A stretch of 32,761 nt of DNA from Rhodobacteraceae bacterium REDSEA-S34_B6 (GTDB taxonomy: Bacteria; Pseudomonadota; Alphaproteobacteria; Rhodobacterales; Rhodobacteraceae): assembly GCA_001627925.1 (NCBI GenBank), contig LUQC01000051.1, forward strand, positions 1-32,761. Reading direction: 5' to 3'. Below, one piece after another: positions 8,161 through 17,535 of this stretch. The position numbers were made by a program, and so were the translations under genes. The notes under the pieces are model-generated. The model ran no database searches. It was given only the letters and a program-made list of their open reading frames with translations, and had not been told where the DNA came from. Position 1 is the first letter of the stretch. Each line of letters opens with the position of its first letter.

Positions 8161-9456
8161 ATGAAGTTTTTGACAAAGCCAGAGCCAGCTCGGCTAGAAA
8201 AAGCATATGAACTTTTATATCAGCTTGGTGCAACTACAATTGAAAATAAAATAACACCTCATGGTCAAGAAATCTCAAAATTTCCATGCCATGTACGCTT
8301 AGCACATATGCTAAATAAAGCGGGGAAAAAATCTGCCATAATCGCAGCCTTACTGCAAAATAAAGATATTTTGTATAATGAAGGTAGTAGTGATTTCCAA
8401 TTGCGCATAGATCACTTTCAAGATGAACTTAAACGTCGAAACATAAAGATTGGTTTATTTTCCAGAATAGAAGCAGATCGAAAGATTCTTGAAAAGCTGG
8501 TGAACCATGAAACTTCTTTATCCACAGCTCAAAGCCTGGCCCTGGCATTCCCTGACCGCATAGGAAAGAAAAGAGATGGCTCCACTTCAAAGTATCTCTT
8601 GTCTAGTGGAAAGGGGGCTCATCTTCAGCAAGGTGATCCACTAAGCAAGCAGAATTACATTGTAGCTGTGGATATAGACGGTGATCGCAAAGACACGAAA
8701 ATAAGATTAGGCATAGGAATTTCAGAAAACGAAATACGTGAACTCTTTGAAGATAAGATTATATGGCAAAATACTTGTTACTGGTCGACACGAGAAAAGC
8801 GTTTAAAAACACTTAGAACTGAAGTTCTTGGAAAAATATCCCTCAAATCTGAGAACTGGATCAATCCACCATTTGAGGAAATAGCCTCAACAATTATTAA
8901 TGCAATTGTAGATATAGGCTTTCATTTCAGCGCAGCGGAAGAGCAATTCATTGCCAGGGTCAAACTTGGTGGTGCGGGTTTTCCCAACATGGAAAAAAAT
9001 CATTTAAAGGAAACTGCAAAAGAATGGCTAAAGCCATTCATAAAAAACATAAAGACTGCCGACGATTGGAAAAAATTTGACTGCCTACCAGCCCTGCAAA
9101 ATTTACTTAGTTGGCAGCAACTAACTAAACTAGATGAAGTTGTCCCAAAATACTTTGTCAGCCCATTAGGTCGAAAATTACCCATTGATTATACTGGAGA
9201 GCATCCCTCCATAGAATTACGCCTTCAAGAACTTTTCGGACAAAAATCACATCCGCTGGTCAAAAACAAACCACTACTTGTAACACTTTTGTCACCAGCT
9301 GGACGGCCACTTCAAAAAACAATGGATTTACCAAATTTTTGGAAAACAAGTTATTTAGATATACGGAAGGAAATGCGGGGACGTTACCCAAAACATTCTT
9401 GGCCAGAAAGACCTGAATACGAAAAACCAACTACTAAGGTTAAGCCTAAGCAATAA
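8161..9456 (+). CDS. hrpB: ATP-dependent helicase HrpB, C-terminal part (fragment)
   Basis: A 431-residue frame, in phase with the upstream HrpB half. It starts within the helicase-associated region (FLTKPEPARLEKAYELLYQL, then LGAT and HGQEISKFP) and runs through the HrpB-specific C-terminal domain, ending with the family signatures LPIDYTGEHPSIELRLQELFG, LLSPAGRPLQ and RKEMRGRYPKHSWPE. From memory of the family, about 40 residues expected between CYRxW and this FL are absent. The ATG at 8161 has no ribosome site, so independent translation is doubtful. Apart from the break, both halves are intact. It converges on truA with 4 bases between the stops. Confidence 0.85.
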   Translation: MKFLTKPEPARLEKAYELLYQLGATTIENKITPHGQEISKFPCHVRLAHMLNKAGKKSAIIAALLQNKDILYNEGSSDFQLRIDHFQDELKRRNIKIGLFSRIEADRKILEKLVNHETSLSTAQSLALAFPDRIGKKRDGSTSKYLLSSGKGAHLQQGDPLSKQNYIVAVDIDGDRKDTKIRLGIGISENEIRELFEDKIIWQNTCYWSTREKRLKTLRTEVLGKISLKSENWINPPFEEIASTIINAIVDIGFHFSAAEEQFIARVKLGGAGFPNMEKNHLKETAKEWLKPFIKNIKTADDWKKFDCLPALQNLLSWQQLTKLDEVVPKYFVSPLGRKLPIDYTGEHPSIELRLQELFGQKSHPLVKNKPLLVTLLSPAGRPLQKTMDLPNFWKTSYLDIRKEMRGRYPKHSWPERPEYEKPTTKVKPKQ

Positions 9457-9460
9457 AAGT

Positions 9461-10228
9461 TTAGATAAACGGCTCAATGGGATATCTTACAGAGCTTAAG
9501 TACAAGCCATACGGGGGACTCACCGGACCACACGCAGTTCTATTCTTTGCAGATAATGCTTGAAGAACATCCTCTGGCGACCAAGCTCCAGCTCCAACCC
9601 TTTCCAGCGTTCCAACAAAGCTCCTGACTTGATTATGTAAAAAGCTCCGAGCTCTTATTGTAAACCGAATTTCCGTTCCATTATTTATGGGTATTTCCGT
9701 TACTAATAATTCATCTAGAGTTTTAACTGGGCTAGTTGCTTGGCATATTGACGACCTAAAAGTTGTGAAATCATGGTTACCCAACAAGTAATTTGCACCC
9801 CGTTGCATCGCCTTAACGTCTAAATGATGTTTGACATGCCAGACCAGTCCATTTTCATGGGTTAGAGGAGCACGGCGGCAGACTATACGAAACTCGTATT
9901 TCCGCTCCACAGCAGAAAAGCGAGCATGCCAATCCTCATCAACTTTTGCGCAAGAAACAATTGATATTGGACTTGGTTTTAAATGAAAATTTAAAGCTTC
10001 CGATAGACGAAAAGGGATCCAGTCTGTGACTAGATCACAATGTGCAACTTGCCCAACAGCATGCACCCCCGCGTCAGTTCTCCCAGCTGCTACAATTGTA
10101 TGGTCCCCAGGTTCTAAAATCGATAAAGCCTGTTCAATATTCCCTTGTACCGAAGGAAGCTCGGTTTGCCTTTGCCAACCAACAAAAGGGCCACCGTGAT
10201 ATTCTACTTTCAAAGCATATCTTGGCAT
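9461..10228 (-). CDS. truA: tRNA pseudouridine(38-40) synthase TruA
   Basis: A 255-residue enzyme of the usual length. The catalytic loop [11 protein letters not shown] holds the nucleophilic aspartate at residue 52, and the N-terminus [20 protein letters not shown] is typical. The C-terminal [17 protein letters not shown] motif is also conserved. TruA converts uridines 38-40 of the anticodon arm to pseudouridine in many tRNAs. The GNAT acetyltransferase gene lies 142 bases upstream on the same strand. Many alphaproteobacteria carry truA beside fmt and def; neither is present here. Confidence 0.96.
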   Translation of the reverse strand: MPRYALKVEYHGGPFVGWQRQTELPSVQGNIEQALSILEPGDHTIVAAGRTDAGVHAVGQVAHCDLVTDWIPFRLSEALNFHLKPSPISIVSCAKVDEDWHARFSAVERKYEFRIVCRRAPLTHENGLVWHVKHHLDVKAMQRGANYLLGNHDFTTFRSSICQATSPVKTLDELLVTEIPINNGTEIRFTIRARSFLHNQVRSFVGTLERVGAGAWSPEDVLQALSAKNRTACGPVSPPYGLYLSSVRYPIEPFI

Positions 10229-10370
10229 AAAATAATGATCACTTGCTTTCTAAATCAAACAATAACTGAAATCTATTAATTGAAATATTAATCAAGCTCA
10301 AGCTACAACAAGGTTAAGGTCTTCACCCTTTTTTATACAAATCCAGGATAAAATAGAAAAAACATGAAGT

Positions 10371-10865
10371 TTAATTATCTATTTTGATGGGGAGAACTTT
10401 ACCTTGGATACCCTGCCAAGAAAATTCTTCCAACTCTATGCCTAAAATACGATTAGGATTTGTTGGTGGGGGAAAAATAATTCCCTTGATCATTCGAAAA
10501 CCAAATCTTCTGTAATAGACTTCATCACCTACCATTAGAACTCGTTTCCAATTGAGTTCTCTCGCCCTTTTTAAGCTAATTTTGATTAAAGCTGCACCGA
10601 TACCCTCACCCTGATAGGTAGGATGAACAGCAATTGGCCCAAGAAATAAAACCTTATTTTTTTCAATTTCTGATGGCCAATATCTTATTGCGCCTGCTAA
10701 AAAACCTTCCTCGTTTTTAGCAACTAGGCATAGTTCATCAATCGGTGATTGACCCTCTCTAAGTCGATAGGAAGATAAAGCAAAGCGCCCAGGAGTAAAA
10801 CAAAGATCAAAGAGGGCTTCAACATCCCAGTAATCTTCCGTTTTTTCTTTATGAAGCTCAAACAA
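10371..10865 (-). CDS. GNAT family N-acetyltransferase (YhbS-like)
   Basis: A 164-residue single-domain GNAT protein. The acetyl-CoA-binding motif A is visible as LGPIAVHPTYQGEGIGAALI (Q/R-x-x-G-x-G/A type), followed by VLMVGDEVYYRRFGF, a segment characteristic of the YhbS-like group. The substrate cannot be predicted. The frame opens at TTG 10865 (FELHKEKTEDYWDVEALFDL); a nearby ATG is out of frame, and no strong ribosome site is seen, so the start is moderately uncertain. Confidence 0.85.
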   Translation of the reverse strand: MFELHKEKTEDYWDVEALFDLCFTPGRFALSSYRLREGQSPIDELCLVAKNEEGFLAGAIRYWPSEIEKNKVLFLGPIAVHPTYQGEGIGAALIKISLKRARELNWKRVLMVGDEVYYRRFGFRMIKGIIFPPPTNPNRILGIELEEFSWQGIQGKVLPIKIDN

Positions 10866-11127
10866 CTGTAAACCATATAGGAATTATTAAATCTTTTTAT
10901 ATTCGCTCTTTATACGAATACAGCCAGTAGTACATTCGAAAAGTGACAGTCATATTTTACAAAGACCTTACTAAAATTCTGCGAGATCATTGGATTCCCA
11001 TGCTACTCCAGTAGTGGAAAACTTCTGCTGTTTCTGGACTGGCTCCTGCATATAATTGTTGTTAAAGTATAAAAGTCATCACAATCGAGATATAAGTGAT
11101 AAATTAAAATAAAATTTAGAGAGTTAA

Positions 11128-12306
11128 ATGAATACTTCCATATTGCCGACATACAACCGTGCGCCATTAGCTTTTGAGCGAGGTGAAGGTAGTTGGCTGT
11201 TTACAAAGAATGGTAATGGTTATCTCGATATGGGAGCTGGAATTGCTGTAAATGCCCTTGGCCACTCAAATTCTGAACTTGTAGACGCATTAACCTCCCA
11301 GGCTAACAAACTCTGGCATGTTTCAAATCTATATGAAATTCCCGAACAACAACGCCTAGCAGAGTTATTGGTGGACACAACCTTTGCAGATAACGTTTTC
11401 TTTACAAATTCGGGAACAGAAAGTTGCGAATTAGCCGTTAAAATGGTTCGAAAGTTCTGGTATGAAAAAGGATATGGAGAGCGCGTGGAAATAATAACCT
11501 TTGACGGGTCTTTCCACGGCCGGTCGTCAGCAGGCATCGCTGCAGCCGGTAGTGAAAAACTAACGAAAGGGTTTGGTCCAATGCTCCCGGGCTTCGTTCA
11601 TCTTCCTTGGTCTAATCATGATGCCATAGAAGCAGCAATTAATGAAAAAACTGCAGCAATTCTTGTAGAACCCATACAGGGCGAAGGTGGGATTCGTCTC
11701 TTACCAGAGCAGTGCTTAAAAGGTTTACGCGATTTATGTGACAAGCATGATATATTGTTGGTTGTCGATGAAGTCCAATGCGGTGTTGGCCGAACCGGCA
11801 GACTCTTTGCGCACGAATGGTCAGGAATAGAACCAGATATAGCTATGGTTGCCAAGGGCATCGGTGGCGGTTTCCCTCTTGGGGCGGTTTTAGCTAAAAC
11901 ATCTGCGGCCAGCGGAATGACTGCCGGGACACATGGCTCTACATACGGTGGGAACCCATTAGCCTGCTCAGTAGGGATTAAAGTACTCGAGATAGTAAAT
12001 ACGCCAGAGTTCCTTAACTCTGTGACAGAAAAATCAGGACTTATAACCCAAGGACTTCTTGGATTAATTGATAAATATCCTGATATCTTTGAAGAAATTA
12101 GAGGTACTGGTTTAATGTTAGGGATTAAATGCAAATGCCCAAATTTAGATTTTGTACGAGAAGGTTATGAAAAATCCATTTTAACAGTGCCAGCGAGTGA
12201 TAATGTCGTTAGATTACTACCTGCCCTTAATATAACCATCGAAGAAATTAATGAGGCGCTAAGTAGGTTGGAGCAGACCGCAAACTCATTAAGAATAGCT
12301 AAATAA
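11128..12306 (+). CDS. argD: Acetylornithine aminotransferase
   Basis: A full-length 392-residue PLP enzyme of the class III aminotransferases. Visible features include NSGTESCELAVK (phosphate binding), the HGR motif after FDGSF, VVDEVQ with the cofactor-binding Asp214, and the Schiff-base Lys243 in MVAKGIGGG. It converts N-acetylglutamate 5-semialdehyde to N-acetylornithine with glutamate as amino donor, in arginine biosynthesis, and often also serves as succinyldiaminopimelate aminotransferase for lysine. The ribosome site AGAGAG precedes ATG 11128. argF follows after 9 bases, making a two-gene arginine operon typical of alphaproteobacteria. The 262-bp region upstream should hold the promoter. 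Confidence 0.95.
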   Translation: MNTSILPTYNRAPLAFERGEGSWLFTKNGNGYLDMGAGIAVNALGHSNSELVDALTSQANKLWHVSNLYEIPEQQRLAELLVDTTFADNVFFTNSGTESCELAVKMVRKFWYEKGYGERVEIITFDGSFHGRSSAGIAAAGSEKLTKGFGPMLPGFVHLPWSNHDAIEAAINEKTAAILVEPIQGEGGIRLLPEQCLKGLRDLCDKHDILLVVDEVQCGVGRTGRLFAHEWSGIEPDIAMVAKGIGGGFPLGAVLAKTSAASGMTAGTHGSTYGGNPLACSVGIKVLEIVNTPEFLNSVTEKSGLITQGLLGLIDKYPDIFEEIRGTGLMLGIKCKCPNLDFVREGYEKSILTVPASDNVVRLLPALNITIEEINEALSRLEQTANSLRIAK

Positions 12307-12315
12307 AGAAATAAA

Positions 12316-13242
12316 ATGGCAAATTTTTTAGATATAAAAAATATAGAAAGCAGTGACCTAAAGAAGATCATCCAAACTGCTTTGGAATTAAAAAAATCTA
12401 GAGCGGGCTTGACAAAGGGTGCATTCGATAGCGATCGAGCACTTGACGGCCATATCGTAGCTTTGATTTTTGAAAAACCTTCAACTCGCACTCGAGTAAG
12501 CTTTGATGTGGGCGTGCGCCAAATGGGAGGTCAGACAATAATTTTATCAGGTAATGATATGCAACTTGGCCATGGAGAAACTATTGCAGATACTGCGAGA
12601 GTTCTCAGTAGGTACGTCGACTTAATTATGCTTCGAACATATGAAGAGGCAACATTACATGAAATGGCAAAGTTTGCCGAGGTACCGGTAATAAATGGCC
12701 TAACAAATTTTTCACACCCTTGTCAAATTATGGCAGATATCATGACTTACGAGGAACACAGAGGCTCTATCAAAGGTAAAAAAATAGTTTGGTCAGGCGA
12801 TGGAAATAATGTTTTTAATAGTTTTGCCCAGGCCGCAGAAAAATTTGATTTTAATTTGACATTTACAGGTCCAGAAACCCTTGAGCCAGATAGTAAAGTA
12901 ATTGAGCGAGCTCAGGAAAATGGAACAAAAATCTCAATTGAACACAACCCTATCTTAGCAATAAAAAATGCAGATCTAGTTGTAACTGACACGTGGATTA
13001 GTATGCATGATCTTCAATCTGCAAGAGAACGGCGCCATAATCAACTAAGGCCATATCAAGTAAATAAAGAACTACTATCGCATGCTAAATCCAACGCACT
13101 ATTCATGCATTGCTTACCTGCTCATAGAGACGAGGAAGCGACATCTGAGGTCATGGATGGGAAAAACTCTGTAATTTTTGATGAAGCAGAAAATAGACTT
13201 CATGTTCAAAAAGCAGTTATGCGTTGGTGCTTAGAAAAATAA
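12316..13242 (+). CDS. argF: Ornithine carbamoyltransferase, anabolic
   Basis: A full-length 308-residue enzyme. The carbamoyl-phosphate loop STRTR is at residues 56-60, HPCQ at 134-137, and the ornithine-binding HCLP at 265-268. It makes citrulline from carbamoyl phosphate and ornithine in the cytosol, directly downstream of the ArgD step. The start ATG lies 9 bases after the argD stop, so the two genes are almost certainly translated from one message. The neighbouring gene downstream is convergent (SulP transporter); no clear hairpin terminator is seen in the 24-bp gap. Confidence 0.96.
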   Translation: MANFLDIKNIESSDLKKIIQTALELKKSRAGLTKGAFDSDRALDGHIVALIFEKPSTRTRVSFDVGVRQMGGQTIILSGNDMQLGHGETIADTARVLSRYVDLIMLRTYEEATLHEMAKFAEVPVINGLTNFSHPCQIMADIMTYEEHRGSIKGKKIVWSGDGNNVFNSFAQAAEKFDFNLTFTGPETLEPDSKVIERAQENGTKISIEHNPILAIKNADLVVTDTWISMHDLQSARERRHNQLRPYQVNKELLSHAKSNALFMHCLPAHRDEEATSEVMDGKNSVIFDEAENRLHVQKAVMRWCLEK

Positions 13243-13266
13243 AGAACGGGTTTCAGCAAGCTGGAG

Positions 13267-14892
13267 TTAATGCCCACCGTCAAGAATTCCAGTTTTAACT
13301 GAATAATTTACTGCTAAAGCATAATCAGGATCATCATCGCTATCAACCATAAGATGACCCGCTTTTATTAAAAGCGTATGACAATCTCTACTAAGATGCT
13401 TTAATTGCAGGAGCTTCCCCGCGCTTTCATATTTCGCTGCAACAACTTCTATTGCTTGCAACGCAGACTGGTCAACTACCCTACTTGATTCAAAGTCCAA
13501 AATCACGATCTTCGGATCATTTTCCACGTCGAAGAGCTCAACGAAACCTTCTGTGGACCCGAAGAACAAAGGACCCTGGATTTTATATGTTTTACTATCA
13601 CCATCTAAATCAACATGTGCATGAATTCTTCTTGCATTATTCCAAGCATAGGCCAATGCGGAAACAATAACTCCAACCACGACTGCTACGGCAAGATCAT
13701 ACCAAACTGTCACTACGGTTACTAAAATGGTCACAAAGGCGTCAGTTTTTGGAACCACGCGCAAAACTTTGAGTGAATTCCAAGCGAAAGTTCCAATTAC
13801 AACCATAAACATCACACCAACCAATGCTGCTAAAGGAATTTGTTCGATGATTGAGCTTCCAACGAGAATAAAAAGCAAAAGAAAAACAGCGGCGGATATG
13901 CCTGCTATACGAGTACGTCCACCAGATTTTACATTTATCATCGATTGCCCGATCATCGCGCAGCCACCCATGCCACCAAAAAATCCTGTCACAACGTTTG
14001 CTGTACCCTGAGCAAGGCATTCTTGGCTCGCTCCTCCACGCTTATTGGTCATTTCGCCCACAAGGTTCAGTGTAAGCAAACTCTCAATAAGACCGATTGC
14101 TGCTAGGACGACTGCATAAGGAAAAATTATTTCAAAAGTCTCCCAGCTAAGTTCAACCATTGGCACGTGAAAACTGGGTAAACCTCCCTTAATTGAAGCC
14201 ATATCGCCAACCCTCGGCACATCTAAACCGAAGAATATCACGATAAGAGCTACAATGCCTATCCCGGCAAGCGGTGCAGGTATAACTTTTGAAACCTTTG
14301 GTAGAAAATAAATAATAGCCATTGTTACGGCAACGAGCGCAAGCATGGTCGCCAAAGGCGTGCCCGTCAACCACTCACCACCAGACGTTCCATGACCTGA
14401 CACTTCAACTGTTCCCGGAACTTTGAATTGACTTAGTTGAGCCAAAAAAATTACAATCGCTAAACCGTTCACAAAACCCAACATGACTGGATGCGGAACA
14501 AGTCGTATAAATCTACCCCACTGCATTATTCCAGCAACAAGTTGCAAAATCCCCATCAAAACAACAGTTGCAAAGAGATACTCAACTCCGTGCTCTGCTA
14601 CTAATGCAACCATCACAACGGCTAAAGCTCCCGTAGCGCCTGAAATCATGCCTGGTCGCCCTCCGAATACTGCTGTTATTAAACCTACGATAAATGCCGC
14701 ATACAAACCAACAAGGGGATGAACCCCAGCAACAAACGCAAAAGCTACGGCCTCAGGCACAAGGGCAAGGGCTACCGTAAGACCAGAAAGCAACTCAATT
14801 TTAAGTCTCACCACACTGAGTCCATCAGAACTCTTTGAACCCAATTCGGGCTTAAATAAATTTGCGAATGCACCAAAAAGGGCTTGTCTCAT
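13267..14892 (-). CDS. SulP family anion transporter with STAS domain
   Basis: A 541-residue inner-membrane protein with roughly a dozen hydrophobic segments followed by a cytosolic STAS domain over the last 100-110 residues (KTYKIQGPLFFGSTEGFVEL onward, including ILDFESSRVVDQSALQAIE). The loop GGMGGCAMIGQSMINVKSGG and the early EAVAFAFVAGV segment are characteristic of the SulP/BicA superfamily. Members carry sulfate, bicarbonate or other anions, often coupled to Na+ or H+. Which one cannot be told from this window: no sulfate-assimilation or carbonic-anhydrase genes are adjacent. It is divergent from apt across 234 bases. Confidence 0.92.
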   Translation of the reverse strand: MRQALFGAFANLFKPELGSKSSDGLSVVRLKIELLSGLTVALALVPEAVAFAFVAGVHPLVGLYAAFIVGLITAVFGGRPGMISGATGALAVVMVALVAEHGVEYLFATVVLMGILQLVAGIMQWGRFIRLVPHPVMLGFVNGLAIVIFLAQLSQFKVPGTVEVSGHGTSGGEWLTGTPLATMLALVAVTMAIIYFLPKVSKVIPAPLAGIGIVALIVIFFGLDVPRVGDMASIKGGLPSFHVPMVELSWETFEIIFPYAVVLAAIGLIESLLTLNLVGEMTNKRGGASQECLAQGTANVVTGFFGGMGGCAMIGQSMINVKSGGRTRIAGISAAVFLLLFILVGSSIIEQIPLAALVGVMFMVVIGTFAWNSLKVLRVVPKTDAFVTILVTVVTVWYDLAVAVVVGVIVSALAYAWNNARRIHAHVDLDGDSKTYKIQGPLFFGSTEGFVELFDVENDPKIVILDFESSRVVDQSALQAIEVVAAKYESAGKLLQLKHLSRDCHTLLIKAGHLMVDSDDDPDYALAVNYSVKTGILDGGH

Positions 14893-15126
14893 AAATCGTT
14901 CCAGTCTGGGAAAATCATAATCGGCGGCATAAACTATAGATCACCAAAAAGAAACCCCAGTGTATTGTATTAATTTAGTTTAGAAACTTGATTATTTGTA
15001 ATTTTATATTCATTCCTATCACAAATAGGCACTTGGGCTAACTGAGATTGAATTTGTGAAACAAACTTTTAATTAAAATAACTTTCAGTTTAAATTTAAG
15101 CTCACAAAATCACTAGGGAAGAGTTT

Positions 15127-15663
15127 ATGGATAAAATAGGAATTAAAAAATACATCCGAACAATTACAGATTTTCCACATAAAGGAATAATGTTTAGAGA
15201 TGTTACCACTTTATTCTCCGATCCTAATGGGTTTGACCTTACAATTAAAGGTATGCTGTCCTCAGTTGAAAATACCAATATAGATAAGGTTGTGGGTATA
15301 GAGGCACGAGGATTTATTTTGGGTGGTGCCTTAGCAAACAAGCTACATTGTGGCTTCGTTCCAATCCGAAAATCGGGGAAACTACCAGGCTCAGTAATTA
15401 GCCAAGACTATGAACTCGAATATGGCCAAGATACCTTAGAGATACACTTAGAAAGCATTGGACCTGGTGAAAGAGTTCTACTGATAGATGATCTTTTAGC
15501 AACTGGCGGCACTGCAGAAGCTGGAGTTAAGTTAATAGAAAAGTTGGGTGGTAATATTGTGTCATGTAATTTTATTGTAAATTTACCGGATCTAGGAGGC
15601 AGCAAGAAACTTGCAAATTTAGGTTTATCAACACACTTTTTGTGTTCGTTCAGTGGTACATAA
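15127..15663 (+). CDS. apt: Adenine phosphoribosyltransferase
   Basis: A 178-residue enzyme of normal length. The PRPP-binding motif [17 protein letters not shown] is intact, with the family's [10 protein letters not shown] and [14 protein letters not shown] segments before it. It salvages adenine to AMP using PRPP. The ribosome site AGGGAAGAG sits just before ATG 15127. The thymidine kinase gene starts 5 bases after the stop, so base and nucleoside salvage are translationally close. The C-terminus ends at LCSFSGT, as expected. Confidence 0.95.
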   Translation: MDKIGIKKYIRTITDFPHKGIMFRDVTTLFSDPNGFDLTIKGMLSSVENTNIDKVVGIEARGFILGGALANKLHCGFVPIRKSGKLPGSVISQDYELEYGQDTLEIHLESIGPGERVLLIDDLLATGGTAEAGVKLIEKLGGNIVSCNFIVNLPDLGGSKKLANLGLSTHFLCSFSGT

Positions 15664-15668
15664 TTAAG

Positions 15669-16247
15669 ATGGCAAAGCTCTACTTCCACTATTCGACGAT
15701 GAATGCAGGCAAATCAACTTTGCTGCTTCAAGCGTCGCATAACTATCAAGAAAGAGGCATGAAAACATACCTCATTACCGCGCAACTTGATAATAGAGCT
15801 GGTGAAGGGCAAATTGGATCAAGAATAGGAATTAATGCATCAGCTGATACATTCACAGTCAACGATGATTTATTCTATAGAATTAAGTTAAAATTGAGCA
15901 AAGAAAAAATTGCTTGCATCCTAATAGATGAAGCTCAATTTCTAACTTCAAAACAAGTCTGGCAACTTGCAAGAGCCGTAGATAATCTCGCCGTTCCGGT
16001 TATGTGTTATGGTTTACGAGTTGACTTCTCAGGCAATCTTTTTCCAGGTTCCGCATCTTTATTAGCAATTGCAGACGAAATGCGAGAGATTAGAACAATT
16101 TGTCATTGTGGAAAGAAAGCGACCATGGTTGTGCGACAAGATGAAGATGGCAATATAGTTAAAGGCGGCGATCAAATACAAATTGGAGGCAATGAAACTT
16201 ACGTATCATTATGCCGGCGGCATTGGCGAGAAGCTTTCGAGAATTAA
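15669..16247 (+). CDS. tdk: Thymidine kinase (type II)
   Basis: A 192-residue kinase that phosphorylates thymidine (and deoxyuridine) with ATP. The P-loop is MNAGKST near residues 10-16, the Walker B-like motif ILIDEAQFL follows, and the zinc lasso is represented by ICHCGKKA and a late CRRHW. Length matches the bacterial TdK family. ATG 15669 is chosen because the family starts immediately before the first strand (AKLYFHYS); an in-frame ATG at 15642 would overlap apt. The 3' end overlaps the convergent dehydrogenase gene by 4 bases. Confidence 0.94.
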   Translation: MAKLYFHYSTMNAGKSTLLLQASHNYQERGMKTYLITAQLDNRAGEGQIGSRIGINASADTFTVNDDLFYRIKLKLSKEKIACILIDEAQFLTSKQVWQLARAVDNLAVPVMCYGLRVDFSGNLFPGSASLLAIADEMREIRTICHCGKKATMVVRQDEDGNIVKGGDQIQIGGNETYVSLCRRHWREAFEN

Positions 16248-17200
16248 ACAAGGTTGGGCGGCTCTTTACCTTCTAAAAAATATTTTATATTTTCAACCGC
16301 CATTAATCCCATACCAGTCCTTACCTCCAGAGAAGCCGTGCCAAGATGAGGTAGCAAAACTACATTCTCCATTGAGATTAGATCCTTTGGCACCTTAGGT
16401 TCATTTTCATAAACGTCTAATCCAGCTCCAGCGATTTGATTAAGTCTTAGCGCCTCGATAAGATCTATCTCTTTTACAACATCGCCTCGAGCAATATTCA
16501 CAAAATAAGAATGCGGCTGCATCGCGGAAAATATATCCTTATTAATTAAGTGGTGAGTTGCTGAACCACCTGGCACAGAAATAACAAGAATATCACTATT
16601 CGACGCTAATTCGGTCAAAGAGCCATATCGATCTACCGGGTAATCTAAATTTTTGGGAGACCTAGAAAAGTATCCCACCTGCATTCCAAAACCGAAATGA
16701 CAGCGTCGCGCAATAGCTTGGCCTATATTACCCATCCCAACTATGCCGACTTTTTTATTCGAAATATGAAACCCAAGCATCTGGGTTGGATGCCACCCTT
16801 CCCACTTGTTTGATCTTACAATGCGCTCTCCTTCTGAGGTTCTTCTGCAACACATTAACATTAGCGCTATCGCTATATCGGCAGTTGCGTCTGTAACAGC
16901 ACCAGGAGTATTAGAAACTGTAATTCCATATTCATTAGCTGCCTTTACATCGATGTGATTAAAGCCTACTCCAAAATTTGCCAGTAATTTTACATTTATT
17001 CTTTTACAAGATTTAAATATTTTCTCTGAGTAAATATCACCTAAAGTGGGCAAAACTACGTCGTAATTGACTAGACTAGCAACCATCTCGTCTTCTGTCA
17101 TTGCAGACGTATCTTCTCGTACGGTAATGTCGCCCAAAAGAGCTGCCGCACTCAGAACAGCTTTAGGGAGTGGTCTTGAAATAAATATTTTTTTTGTCAA
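16244..17200 (-). CDS. D-isomer 2-hydroxyacid dehydrogenase (glyoxylate/hydroxypyruvate reductase-like)
   Basis: A 318-residue NAD(P)-dependent enzyme. The Rossmann motif GIVGMGNIGQAIARR (GxGxxG) sits mid-protein, NIARGDVV carries the conserved arginine, and LLPHLGTAS contains the catalytic histidine. Substrates in this family include glyoxylate, hydroxypyruvate and other 2-keto acids; the specific one is unknown here. The start is TTG 17200, whose bases overlap the stop of the upstream csaA-like gene (TTGA), giving tight translational coupling; GGGGGAC upstream can serve as ribosome site. It is the last gene of the proC-csaA-dehydrogenase cluster. Confidence 0.9.
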   Translation of the reverse strand: MTKKIFISRPLPKAVLSAAALLGDITVREDTSAMTEDEMVASLVNYDVVLPTLGDIYSEKIFKSCKRINVKLLANFGVGFNHIDVKAANEYGITVSNTPGAVTDATADIAIALMLMCCRRTSEGERIVRSNKWEGWHPTQMLGFHISNKKVGIVGMGNIGQAIARRCHFGFGMQVGYFSRSPKNLDYPVDRYGSLTELASNSDILVISVPGGSATHHLINKDIFSAMQPHSYFVNIARGDVVKEIDLIEALRLNQIAGAGLDVYENEPKVPKDLISMENVVLLPHLGTASLEVRTGMGLMAVENIKYFLEGKEPPNLV

Positions 17201-17535
17201 TGCATCCGTCCCCCATTAGGAATTTTTTTATCTGGACCTAGTAAAGTAACAGCCCCTTTATTATCAGTTACTCCTAAAGTCAAAACTTCCGACATAAATG
17301 GACCAATTTGTCTTGGGGGAAAATTAACAACAGCCATTACTTGCCGACCTACCAGTTCAGTTGGTAGGTAGTTATCAGTTATTTGAGCTGATGTTTTTCT
17401 TGTCCCAATTGACGGACCAAAATCAATCCAAAGTTTATAAGCTGGCTTCCTAGCCTCCGGAAAGGTTTCTGCTTTAATTATACTTCCAACTCGAATATCA
17501 ACTTTTAGAAAATCGTCAAAGGTTATTTCATCCAT
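17197..17535 (-). CDS. csaA: CsaA-like tRNA-binding domain protein
   Basis: A 112-residue protein consisting of one OB-fold tRNA-binding domain of the EMAP-II/Trbp111/CsaA type. The conserved opening DFLKVDIRVGSIIKAE, the KLWIDFG strand, and the end VTLLGPDKKIPNGGRMH are all present. CsaA proteins bind tRNA and have been described as having chaperone or export-related activity. The start ATG 17535 overlaps the proC stop by 8 bases, and the stop overlaps the next gene by 4 bases, so the three genes form one translationally coupled cluster. Confidence 0.88.
   Translation of the reverse strand: MDEITFDDFLKVDIRVGSIIKAETFPEARKPAYKLWIDFGPSIGTRKTSAQITDNYLPTELVGRQVMAVVNFPPRQIGPFMSEVLTLGVTDNKGAVTLLGPDKKIPNGGRMH

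Noticed and set aside
11616-12134. A 172-codon open frame antisense to argD
   Set aside because: It lies wholly inside argD on the opposite strand, has no ribosome site or recognisable domain, and reflects codon structure of argD.
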